Source of the DNA: Rugosibacter sp.
GTDB taxonomy: Bacteria; Pseudomonadota; Gammaproteobacteria; Burkholderiales; Rhodocyclaceae
Assembly: GCA_023257495.1 (NCBI GenBank)
Contig: JALRCC010000080.1
Location: 1 to 6,983 of the forward strand
DNA length: 6,983 nucleotides
Direction: 5' to 3'
The position numbers and the translations under genes were made by a program. The first letter of the stretch is position 1; every line of letters begins with the position of its first letter. Positions 1-5,425 of this stretch are shown in pieces. The notes below the pieces were generated by a model that saw only the letters and a program-made list of their open reading frames with translations, did no database searches and had not been told where the DNA came from.

Positions 1-131
1 GGCGGGATCACGATGCAATAGGGCTCGGCCCCGGGCGCAGCCCCGCGACCCGCCTTGAAGGCGTCCGCCTCCTCCCAGGCCTTGTTGATGCGCGCCTCGA
101 CGGAGGCCGGCTCGAATGTCTTGTCCATCAT
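1..131 (-). CDS. valS: Valyl-tRNA synthetase, N-terminal fragment, alphaproteobacterial type
   Basis: Read leftward from tandem ATG codons (131-129 and 128-126), this strand encodes [15 protein letters not shown], continues through [11 protein letters not shown] and reaches PYCIVIP at the window edge. This is the extreme N-terminus of ValS, just ahead of the PPNVTGSLHMGH region that holds the first ATP-binding signature of class I synthetases. The enzyme charges tRNA-Val with valine in the cytoplasm. The D/EKT-F opening and the IVIPP ending are what I know from alphaproteobacterial ValS; betaproteobacterial ValS starts differently. G+C is about 72% over the first 120 bases, against about 55% in a sampled stretch of tsaD (181-240). 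The fragment ends exactly where tsaD homology begins. It is therefore probably foreign to the rest of the window, as a chimeric join or assembly error, and not a gene of this organism. Identity as ValS is fairly sure; the choice between the two ATGs is open. Confidence 0.8.
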   Translation of the reverse strand, partial: MMDKTFEPASVEARINKAWEEADAFKAGRGAAPGAEPYCIVIP

Positions 132-774
132 CGCTCTGCTGGTTTCGGGCGGGCACACGCAATTGATGCGCGTCACGCGGGTAGGTGATTACGAATTACT
201 CGGCGAATCGCTGGACGATGCCGCAGGCGAAGCTTTCGACAAGACCGCAAAGCTCTTGGGCTTGGGCTACCCTGGCGGGCCCGCCGTGGCCAAACTGGCA
301 ACCTTGGGTACGCCTGGTCGCTACAAGCTGCCACGACCGATGATTGCCAGCGGCGATTTATCTTTCAGCTTTTCGGGGCTCAAAACAGCCGTATTAACCT
401 TGGTGCGCAGTAACACATTGAGTGACGCCGATCGTGCCGATCTGGCCGCCGAATTTCAAGAAGCGGTAGTCGATGTGATCGCTGCCAAAGCTTTGGCGGC
501 GTGTCACCAAAACCGACTTTTTCGGCTGGTGGTCGCAGGCGGCGTTGGTGCCAATCTGCGATTACGGCAGCGGCTGGATGCATCACTCGCCACAGTGGGC
601 GGACGCGTGTTTTATCCCGAACTGGAGTTATGCACCGATAACGGCGCGATGATTGCGTTTTGTGGTGCGCAACGCTTCTTGCAAGGGGATCGTCAAACCC
701 AGCAACAAGGGGGCTTCACCATCCGCCCACGCTGGCCGCTGCATCAATTGTCTGCGGACTCTTCTGGCGGTTGA
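130..774 (+). CDS. tsaD: tRNA N6-adenosine threonylcarbamoyltransferase TsaD, 5'-truncated
   Basis: TsaD (Kae1/YgjD/Gcp family) transfers the threonylcarbamoyl group from threonylcarbamoyl-AMP to A37 of ANN-decoding tRNAs, acting with TsaB and TsaE. About 214 residues are present, against about 340 in the whole protein. Homology starts at [13 protein letters not shown], the glycine-rich ASKHA nucleotide-binding segment. It continues through [18 protein letters not shown], then [10 protein letters not shown], then [13 protein letters not shown], and ends with [11 protein letters not shown], which supplies the aspartate metal ligand. The N-terminal third, including the HxxxH metal-binding pair, is missing because the sequence switches to an inverted valS fragment near 127-133. 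The open frame continues upstream through the valS antisense only by chance. The last 31 bp overlap the 3' end of plsY on the other strand. The reading frame is otherwise intact, so the gene is probably whole in the real genome. Confidence 0.93.
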   Translation: MALLVSGGHTQLMRVTRVGDYELLGESLDDAAGEAFDKTAKLLGLGYPGGPAVAKLATLGTPGRYKLPRPMIASGDLSFSFSGLKTAVLTLVRSNTLSDADRADLAAEFQEAVVDVIAAKALAACHQNRLFRLVVAGGVGANLRLRQRLDASLATVGGRVFYPELELCTDNGAMIAFCGAQRFLQGDRQTQQQGGFTIRPRWPLHQLSADSSGG

Positions 775-1367
775 GAACCGCGCTTTTCACCCAGTCGGCT
801 TTCAGTGCCCGCGCGCAGTTTCTGGATATTCAAGCGGTGTCGGTAAATCAGCACAACGGACATCACGGCCACCGCCAGCACAATCTCGATGCGTTCATGG
901 CTCAGCATGGCAATGAAGGGCGCACTGACTGCCGCAGCTAACGCCGCCAATGAGGAGTAGCGCATCACCATTGCCACCAGCAGCCACACAGCGGCTACCC
1001 AGAGGCCCAAGCTCAATGAAAACCCCAGCAGCACGCCCAGCGCAGTGGCTACCCCCTTGCCGCCCCTAAAGCCCAACGTGACCGGAAACACATGGCCAAG
1101 AAATGCCGTCAGGCCAGTGACAGCAATCACCGTCTCACCAGCGCCGAGTTTTGCGGCAAGGTATATCGCGAGCCAACCTTTACCGGCATCGCCCAGCAGG
1201 GTCAATAATGCAGCCCACTTGTTGCCCGAGCGCAGCACGTTGGTCGCCCCTGGATTGCCCGAGCCAAAACTGCGCGGATCAGCCAGGCCAAAAATACGCG
1301 AAACAATCACGGCAAAGGGCAGTGATCCAAGAAAATAACCGAGAAGGCACGCTAAACCAATGTTCAT
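744..1367 (-). CDS. plsY: Acyl-phosphate glycerol-3-phosphate acyltransferase PlsY
   Basis: PlsY transfers the acyl group from acyl-phosphate, made by PlsX, to glycerol 3-phosphate. This is the first committed step of phospholipid synthesis, at the inner membrane. The protein has 207 residues, a normal length, with about five hydrophobic segments (roughly 3-25, 51-74, 80-100, 112-134 and 140-175). All three PlsY motifs are visible: [14 protein letters not shown] at 33-46, [18 protein letters not shown] at 91-108, and [15 protein letters not shown] at 175-189; LGDAGKG at 58-64 is also typical. The start is ATG at 1367, with AGGGA about eight bases upstream as a modest Shine-Dalgarno. The last ten or so residues, PEESADN among them, are read from DNA that also encodes the end of tsaD. 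The gene diverges from folB across 44 bp. Confidence 0.97.
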   Translation of the reverse strand: MNIGLACLLGYFLGSLPFAVIVSRIFGLADPRSFGSGNPGATNVLRSGNKWAALLTLLGDAGKGWLAIYLAAKLGAGETVIAVTGLTAFLGHVFPVTLGFRGGKGVATALGVLLGFSLSLGLWVAAVWLLVAMVMRYSSLAALAAAVSAPFIAMLSHERIEIVLAVAVMSVVLIYRHRLNIQKLRAGTESRLGEKRGSQPPEESADN

Positions 1368-1378
1368 GACAAAGTCCC

Positions 1379-1396
1379 TAGAATGGCGGAATTCTA
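1379..1396. promoter_or_regulatory. Symmetric TAGAAT-N6-ATTCTA element between plsY and folB
   Basis: The 44-bp gap between the divergent plsY and folB starts contains TAGAAT, six bases (GGCGGA), then ATTCTA, a perfect 6-bp inverted repeat. Each arm matches the sigma-70 -10 consensus TATAAT at five of six positions, one arm on each strand. Used as -10 boxes, they would give leaders of roughly 17 to 21 bases for the two genes. I find no good -35 box at the right distance on either side. The element could instead be an operator palindrome. The sequence pattern is direct observation; both functions are inference. Confidence 0.35.
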
Positions 1397-1400
1397 AACT

Positions 1401-1405
1401 GGAGG
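1401..1405 (+). promoter_or_regulatory. Ribosome binding site deciding the GTG start of folB
   Basis: GGAGG lies six bases upstream of GTG at 1412. It is a strong Shine-Dalgarno and fixes the non-ATG start. Confidence 0.8.
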
Positions 1406-1411
1406 CGCACA

Positions 1412-1810
1412 GTGGATTTAATTTTCATCGAGGAAATGCGCGTTGAAGCGCTGGTGGGTATTTTCGAGCGCGAGAAAGTCGCCCCCCAGACGCTGGAGAT
1501 CAACCTCACCTTTGGCGTGCCTGACGAAGCGGCGCAAAGCGACGATATCGCACGCACCATTCGCTATGACGAGGTAATCGAGCGCATCCGCGACGAACTG
1601 GCGTCACGTCACTTCAATTTGCTAGAAACGTTGGGGGAATATGTCATCCATTTGCTGCTGGATGAATTCGGTGCGCCCTGGGTCAGAATCAGCATTGCCA
1701 AGCTGGGCATCATGAAAGGCGTGCGCCGTGTCGGTGTGCAGATCGAGCGTCACCAAAGTAGCCAGGCCAAACCTAGCCACGCGGATGGTGCTGGCGATGG
1801 AGCTGTTTGA
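1412..1810 (+). CDS. folB: Dihydroneopterin aldolase FolB
   Basis: FolB converts 7,8-dihydroneopterin to 6-hydroxymethyl-7,8-dihydropterin and glycolaldehyde in cytoplasmic folate synthesis; the family also epimerises the substrate. The 132-residue protein aligns along its length with the E. coli enzyme as I recall it: MDLIFIEEMRVEALVGIF at the start, then RYDEVIERI, LLETLGEYV, and RISIAKLGIMKGVRRVGV. Likely active-site residues are Glu21, Tyr52, Glu72 and the catalytic Lys97. The residue after that lysine is Leu, where many relatives have Pro. The start is GTG at 1412, supported by GGAGG at 1401-1405 with six bases of spacing; no better start exists. The tail after IER (about 19 residues, HQSSQAKPSHADG and beyond) lies partly on DNA that also encodes the end of xerD on the opposite strand, a 38-bp overlap. 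The gene diverges from plsY. Confidence 0.95.
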   Translation: MDLIFIEEMRVEALVGIFEREKVAPQTLEINLTFGVPDEAAQSDDIARTIRYDEVIERIRDELASRHFNLLETLGEYVIHLLLDEFGAPWVRISIAKLGIMKGVRRVGVQIERHQSSQAKPSHADGAGDGAV

Positions 1811-2678
1811 GTCGCTCGCGCGCCACATGCGTGTAAATCTGCGTTGTCGAAATATCGGCATGACCTAACAGCAGTTGCACCACACGCAAGTCAGCGCCAT
1901 GGTTAAGCAGGTGCGTGGCAAATGCATGGCGTAACACATGCGGTGAAATGCGCTGTGGTGGAATCCCTGCATGCAGCGCATATTTTTTGATGAGTACCCA
2001 GAACATCTGCCGCGTCATGCCCCCGCCTCGGGCGGTGACGAAAATGGCATCCGACACATGCCCGCCCAGCAAGTCGCCACGCGCCTCACGAATATAACGC
2101 GCCAACCAGTCGGCAGCCTCTTCGCCCAGCGGCACCAAGCGCTCTTTTGAACCTTTGCCCATCACACGCACCACGTTATCGTTCAAGCTCAGCTCGAATA
2201 GACGCAGGCCGATGAGTTCAGACACGCGTAAACCCGTGGCATACAGCAGCTCCAGCATCGCGCGGTCACGCATCCCGTGTGCCGTGTTGATATCTGGAGC
2301 CTCCAGCAGATCCGTCACCTGTTTTTCTGTCAGCGTTTTGGGGAACCGCTGAACCGTTTTGGGTTTTTCAATATTGCACAGCGGATCGGTCTGCATTCGC
2401 CCTTGATCCAGCAGCCAGCGGTAAAACCGTTTCAGGCTCGCCATCAAGCGTCGCTGACTCGCCACCTTGATGCTGCCCTCGCGGGCATGTAAATGCGCCA
2501 GGTAATCGTTCATCGTCGCTTCACTGGCGGTACTCAATGTCGCGCCGTGGGCAGCTAGCCAGATGGCGAATAATTGAAGATCGCTTTTATAACCAGCCAG
2601 CGTATTTTTTGCCAAACCATCTGCCAACCACAATGCATCGATGAATTCATCGATCAGGCCCGCATCACGATCATTCAT
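1773..2678 (-). CDS. xerD: Site-specific tyrosine recombinase XerD
   Basis: XerD works with XerC at dif, under FtsK control, to resolve chromosome dimers. The start MNDRDAGLIDEF at 2678 gives 301 residues, close to the 298 of E. coli XerD. An N-terminal SAM-like core-binding domain (about 1-110) contains LWLADGLAKNTLAGYKSDL. The C-terminal catalytic domain has the complete R-K-H-R-H-Y set: Arg151 in ATGLRVSEL, Lys175 in GKGSKERLVPLG, His247 and Arg250 in SPHVLRHAFATHLL, His273 in LLLGHADISTTQIY, and the nucleophile Tyr282. LNHGADLRVVQ and the HQ-H-PR-type end are typical of XerD and unlike phage integrases. An in-frame ATG at 2687 would add three residues, and the frame stays open to 2747, but that extension lies inside ogt. 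The start overlaps the ogt stop by 8 bp, so the two are probably translationally coupled. The 3' end overlaps folB. Confidence 0.96.
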   Translation of the reverse strand: MNDRDAGLIDEFIDALWLADGLAKNTLAGYKSDLQLFAIWLAAHGATLSTASEATMNDYLAHLHAREGSIKVASQRRLMASLKRFYRWLLDQGRMQTDPLCNIEKPKTVQRFPKTLTEKQVTDLLEAPDINTAHGMRDRAMLELLYATGLRVSELIGLRLFELSLNDNVVRVMGKGSKERLVPLGEEAADWLARYIREARGDLLGGHVSDAIFVTARGGGMTRQMFWVLIKKYALHAGIPPQRISPHVLRHAFATHLLNHGADLRVVQLLLGHADISTTQIYTHVARERLKQLHRQHHPRG

Positions 2679-3228
2679 GCCGCTCATGCTGCAATAACCA
2701 GCGTTTGACTTCCAACAGAAATCCGCCATTCTGCCGCGCAAAACCACCTAATCCCTGATTCGCTGCGATAACACGATGGCACGGCACCACCAGAGGATAG
2801 GGGTTGGCACCGCAGGCATTGCCTACCGCGCGCGGCCCACTGGCGATTGTCTTGGCCAGCGCCCCATAGCTCTGCGTAGCCCCTGATGGAATCGCCGCAA
2901 TAGCGGCCCACACGCGCTGCTGAAATACCGTACCCGCAGGGGCCAGGGGCAAACCGAACACAAAAGCCGGATCAGTAAACCAGGCGTTAATCTGGCGCAC
3001 CACCTCTTTGGCCAAGAGTGTCTCGGGCGCCTGCGCAGCGCAGGGCGAGAGATACTCGATGGCAGTCACCTCATCGTCATTGCAGCGAATGCCCAACGCA
3101 AACAGTGGCCCGCTTTTATTTGAGGTTGTCAGTGGTGCAGGCAAAATGGCAGCAAAGGGAACAGCGAAGGAAGAAAGCTGCTGCGTGCTTTCAGACCCTG
3201 CGATTTTTGCAAGGTGGCGTGTTGTCAT
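2671..3228 (-). CDS. ogt: Methylated-DNA--protein-cysteine methyltransferase (Ogt/MGMT)
   Basis: This suicide enzyme moves methyl or other alkyl groups from O6-alkylguanine (and O4-alkylthymine) onto its own cysteine, repairing DNA directly. The protein has 185 residues: an N-terminal ribonuclease-H-like part (about 25-95, with FALGIRCNDDEVTAIEYL) and a C-terminal winged-helix domain (about 98-182). The second contains FQQRVWAAIAAIPSGATQSYG, then SGPRAVGNACGANP with the arginine finger at Arg133. Next come the active-site PCHRV with acceptor Cys150, then GLGGF and KRWLLQHE. No Ada-type AraC or zinc domain is present, so it is an Ogt-like stand-alone repair protein. The first ~20 residues are weakly conserved. 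The ATG at 3228 overlaps the stop of the upstream gene in an ATGA arrangement, with AGGCGG seven bases before it. It is the middle gene of a leftward operon with xerD. Confidence 0.95.
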   Translation of the reverse strand: MTTRHLAKIAGSESTQQLSSFAVPFAAILPAPLTTSNKSGPLFALGIRCNDDEVTAIEYLSPCAAQAPETLLAKEVVRQINAWFTDPAFVFGLPLAPAGTVFQQRVWAAIAAIPSGATQSYGALAKTIASGPRAVGNACGANPYPLVVPCHRVIAANQGLGGFARQNGGFLLEVKRWLLQHERHE

Positions 3229-3866
3229 GATGCTGCCGCCTGACCCAACAGCGCGGCTTTCAAGGCACGATCAGCCGGTCGCTCGCCCAGCCAGACCGTC
3301 ATGAGCGCCTGATAAAAATCTTTCCCCACAATATCCTCGCCACATTTTTTGCCATTGATAGTTAAACGCAGCACTCCGTCTTTTTCATCTTTTCCATCTT
3401 TCCCTTTTCCTTTGGGCAACCAATCAAAATCCGCCTCGTCGCCCGAATGCACGGTGCCCAGCGTCACCAAAGCTGCCTTTAAAGCATCCAGCCGAGGCTG
3501 TAAAAGCGTCAGCGTCTCCGTATCATGGTTTTTCTCGATGCCTTTAACCAGGGATTGCGCCAGACGTTCAGCGGGCGAGTCCATCAACACGACCACACGC
3601 AAACGCTTGGCACCTGATATCTGATAAGCCTCAGCGGCCTCTGTTTGTTTTCTGGGCAAATACAAACCAATGGCATACGCATTAAGAAACATCACGCCAC
3701 GCACGCCAGCGCCATTGAGCACCGTATCACCACCGCCGACTTTTGCCGTTTCATCAAATGTGACACCCGCCACCGTCACCGCCGCCAGGCCCGGCATAGC
3801 CAACATCAGTAGGGTTACCGCAAAAAATAGCCGGATCGCAGAAAACAGTTTTTCCAACTTTCTCAT
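3225..3866 (-). CDS. Secreted chalcone isomerase-like domain protein
   Basis: The product (213 residues) belongs to the bacterial chalcone-isomerase-like family (Chalcone_3 type), predicted periplasmic proteins of unknown role. Nothing indicates flavonoid chemistry. Residues 1-29 form a signal peptide: a basic start MRKLEK, a hydrophobic core IRLFFAVTLLMLAMP, and a GLAA cleavage area. Family features are GVMFLNAYAIGLYLP at about 57-71, LMDSPAERLAQSLVKGIEKN at about 94-113, and VWLGERPADRALKAALLG at 191-208. A run of alternating Lys, Gly, Asp and Glu at 152-164 replaces the short loop I expect in relatives. The frame is open to 3947, but ATG at 3866 has GAGG eight bases upstream and starts the signal peptide, so I use it. 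It is the first gene of the operon leading to ogt and xerD and shares ATGA with ogt. Family assignment is good; function is unknown. Confidence 0.85.
   Translation of the reverse strand: MRKLEKLFSAIRLFFAVTLLMLAMPGLAAVTVAGVTFDETAKVGGGDTVLNGAGVRGVMFLNAYAIGLYLPRKQTEAAEAYQISGAKRLRVVVLMDSPAERLAQSLVKGIEKNHDTETLTLLQPRLDALKAALVTLGTVHSGDEADFDWLPKGKGKDGKDEKDGVLRLTINGKKCGEDIVGKDFYQALMTVWLGERPADRALKAALLGQAAAS
3378..3413 (-). repeat. Lys/Gly/Asp low-complexity tract in the chalcone isomerase-like gene
   Basis: About twelve codons (KGKGKDGKDEKD) form a purine-rich simple-sequence run on the coding strand. It resembles a repeat-expanded surface loop just before the strand VLRLTINGK. Confidence 0.6.
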
Positions 3867-4044
3867 GTTGCTTACCTCATCCTCAGCCTGCTCTAAAAGT
3901 GATGCATAAGTAAATACTGCCTGAAGCAAAAGCATACATGATTGCATATCGAAGAACTCTAGGCCAACTTACGGCATGCCAACTTCCCACGCATCAGCAG
4001 ACTCGTGTACAGTGCCGCGTAGACATTGAGCCAAACAGCGAACA

Positions 4045-4084
4045 GTGCCTTGCAAAAACCAGCGTTATCAGCCCTGCAAGGCAC
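4045..4084. repeat. Perfect 10-bp inverted repeat with 20-bp spacer
   Basis: GTGCCTTGCA at 4045-4054 is the exact reverse complement of TGCAAGGCAC at 4075-4084. The arms are 30 bp apart centre to centre, about three helical turns, and the right arm ends 16 bases before the GGAGA ribosome binding site of the ugpB-like gene. It could be a paired operator for a dimeric or looping regulator, or a leader-RNA hairpin. No T-run follows, so it is not a standard terminator. The repeat is directly visible; its role is inferred. Confidence 0.6.
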
Positions 4085-4100
4085 AGCGCTTTCATTACCC

Positions 4101-4105
4101 GGAGA
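4101..4105 (+). promoter_or_regulatory. Ribosome binding site deciding the TTG start of the ugpB-like gene
   Basis: GGAGA lies seven bases before TTG at 4113. The translation from there opens directly into a signal peptide, which supports this start over the longer in-frame TTG at 4026. Confidence 0.75.
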
Positions 4106-4112
4106 AAAGAAA

Positions 4113-5423
4113 TTGACTGGTATCGCTAAACTTTTTTCAAGCTTGTTTTCAATCTTGCTCACTTTTTTTGTTTTCAGTTTTTCAGCCCACACAGCAGCAC
4201 AAGAAGTTGCCTTGCGCCACGCATTAGATGGCAAGGCGCAAGATGCGCTAGCAACACTGGTTTTGCGTTTCAACGACAGCATCAAAGGCCAGGGCAAGAT
4301 CATCTTGCAAGACGCGCGTAACGTCGACAACAAACGCGCCCTGCCCTTGCTCGCCTTGCTGAATACTTCTGACAGCGTGAATTTTTTCAATGCGCGCACG
4401 ACCTTCATGCCTTTGCATCAACTGATGCGCGACTCTGGCCAGCCGCTTAATCCCGGCATTTTCTACCCACAAATGCTGGATGCGGTCGCCGATAGCAGAG
4501 GCCAGCCACAAGCACTGCCTATGGGGATGTCGCTCCCCGTTCTGCTGATCAATCGCAAGCAAGTCCCCAGCGCGGCAAAAACCATTGATCTGGCACCGCG
4601 CACGTGGCATGACGTACAAGATCTGGCCGGCACACTTGCAGATCACGGGGTCAAATGTCCGCTGACGAGTAGTCGTTTCGCCTGGGTTCATATTGAAAAC
4701 ACCGCATCCCAGCATGGCGAATCGCTGGACATTCGCACCGGCCGCAGCGAAAAAGTGAAGGCCAACAGCCTCATGAATGTCAAGCATCTGGCGCTGCTGG
4801 CCAGCTGGGAAAAGAGTCGTTACTTTACCTATTTCGGGCCGGACGCTGAAGCCAACCAACACTTCCTGCGTGGCGAATGCGCCATGATTACCGGCGAATC
4901 CTCGCTGTATGCCGCCGCTCGTGCAGCCGGCATGGATGTCAGCATTGCCCCGCTGCCTTTTTACGACGACGCCTATGGCGCACAACGCGACAAGGTATTG
5001 CCTGATGGCGCGGCACTATGGGTGCTGCCCGGTCAGCCCAAGGCAGCCAATGCGCTGGCTGCACGCTTTGTCAGCTATCTGTTGCAACCCGACGTGCAAA
5101 AAGAGTGGATACGCGCCAGCGGCTCATTGCCCATGACACCGGAAGCGCTCAATGCGCTGCGTGAATCAGGCATGCCTGCGGCTCTGGCAGATGCCGCCGA
5201 GCGGCGGCTTGCCACTCCACGAGGTGACAGCACGCGCACGCGCCCTGGCGCATTGCGTGATCACTTGTATCTCGCGCTCAATGAGCAGGTTGCATTAGTC
5301 TGGAGCACGCCGCTCTCTGCCAAACAAGCGCTGGATACCGCCACGCTGCGTGCCAATTCGCCCGTTGCCAGTTCATCGGCCAAAAAAGCCTTGGCAACCA
5401 AGTCCGTCAAGCAGCGCAAATAG
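4113..5423 (+). CDS. UgpB-like ABC transporter periplasmic substrate-binding protein
   Basis: The predicted product (436 residues; E. coli UgpB has 438) is a cluster D extracellular solute-binding protein, nearest to UgpB, which captures glycerol 3-phosphate and glycerophosphodiesters for UgpAEC. Residues 1-29 are a signal peptide with a hydrophobic run LFSILLTFFVFSFS and cleavage near HTAA. UgpB-like landmarks are SLPVLLINRK (about 140-149), RTWHDVQDLAGTLADHGVKC (163-182), AWVHIENT (190-197), FLRGECAMITGESSLY (251-266), PDGAALWVLPG (297-307) and SGSLPMTPEAL (336-346). The conserved Cys pair is present (182, 256). The N-lobe (30-110) matches poorly, and aromatic positions that I recall as ligand contacts in UgpB are changed: Trp to Arg near 188 and Tyr to Ser at 338. 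Substrate is therefore uncertain. The tail is Lys-rich. The next gene, ugpQ, starts 2 bp after the stop. No permease or ATPase gene is beside it. Confidence 0.85.
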   Translation: MTGIAKLFSSLFSILLTFFVFSFSAHTAAQEVALRHALDGKAQDALATLVLRFNDSIKGQGKIILQDARNVDNKRALPLLALLNTSDSVNFFNARTTFMPLHQLMRDSGQPLNPGIFYPQMLDAVADSRGQPQALPMGMSLPVLLINRKQVPSAAKTIDLAPRTWHDVQDLAGTLADHGVKCPLTSSRFAWVHIENTASQHGESLDIRTGRSEKVKANSLMNVKHLALLASWEKSRYFTYFGPDAEANQHFLRGECAMITGESSLYAAARAAGMDVSIAPLPFYDDAYGAQRDKVLPDGAALWVLPGQPKAANALAARFVSYLLQPDVQKEWIRASGSLPMTPEALNALRESGMPAALADAAERRLATPRGDSTRTRPGALRDHLYLALNEQVALVWSTPLSAKQALDTATLRANSPVASSSAKKALATKSVKQRK

Positions 5424-5425
5424 TT

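Larger units (their letters stand above)
3867..4112. promoter_or_regulatory. Divergent intergenic regulatory region
   Basis: These 246 bp separate the leftward operon from the ugpB-like gene and hold no convincing gene. A frame is open upstream of both neighbours, but neither extension has a ribosome binding site. Short repeats seen here are GCCAACTT at 3963-3970 and 3978-3985, flanking the palindrome GGCATGCC (3973-3980); ACAGTGCC at 4009-4016 and 4042-4049; and the inverted repeat at 4045-4084. On the leftward strand TTGCTT (3927-3922) and TATGCA (3906-3901) form a weak promoter candidate. I find no persuasive -35/-10 pair for the rightward gene. Two promoters must be here if both units are expressed, but the sequence does not place them. 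Confidence 0.5.

Noticed and set aside
55..129. Plus-strand start of tsaD within the first 130 bases
   Set aside because: This stretch is the antisense of valS and has no resemblance to TsaD; the open frame is coincidental.
1773..2678. Tyrosine recombinase as a sign of an integrated element
   Set aside because: Length, motifs and chromosomal context identify housekeeping XerD; no att repeats or phage genes are nearby.
3867..3947. 27-residue N-terminal extension of the chalcone-isomerase-like protein
   Set aside because: The ATG at 3866 has GAGG at good spacing and begins a standard signal peptide; the extension adds an acidic stretch ahead of it.
4026..4112. Longer N-terminus for the ugpB-like protein from TTG at 4026
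   Set aside because: It would bury the signal peptide behind 29 polar residues, lacks a ribosome binding site, and crosses the inverted repeat; the GGAGA-supported TTG at 4113 fits better.
4248..4985. 245-codon open frame on the minus strand inside the ugpB-like gene
   Set aside because: It is antisense to a well-supported secreted protein, shows no recognisable domain and has no ribosome binding site I can see. Its openness is a by-product of codon bias on the other strand.
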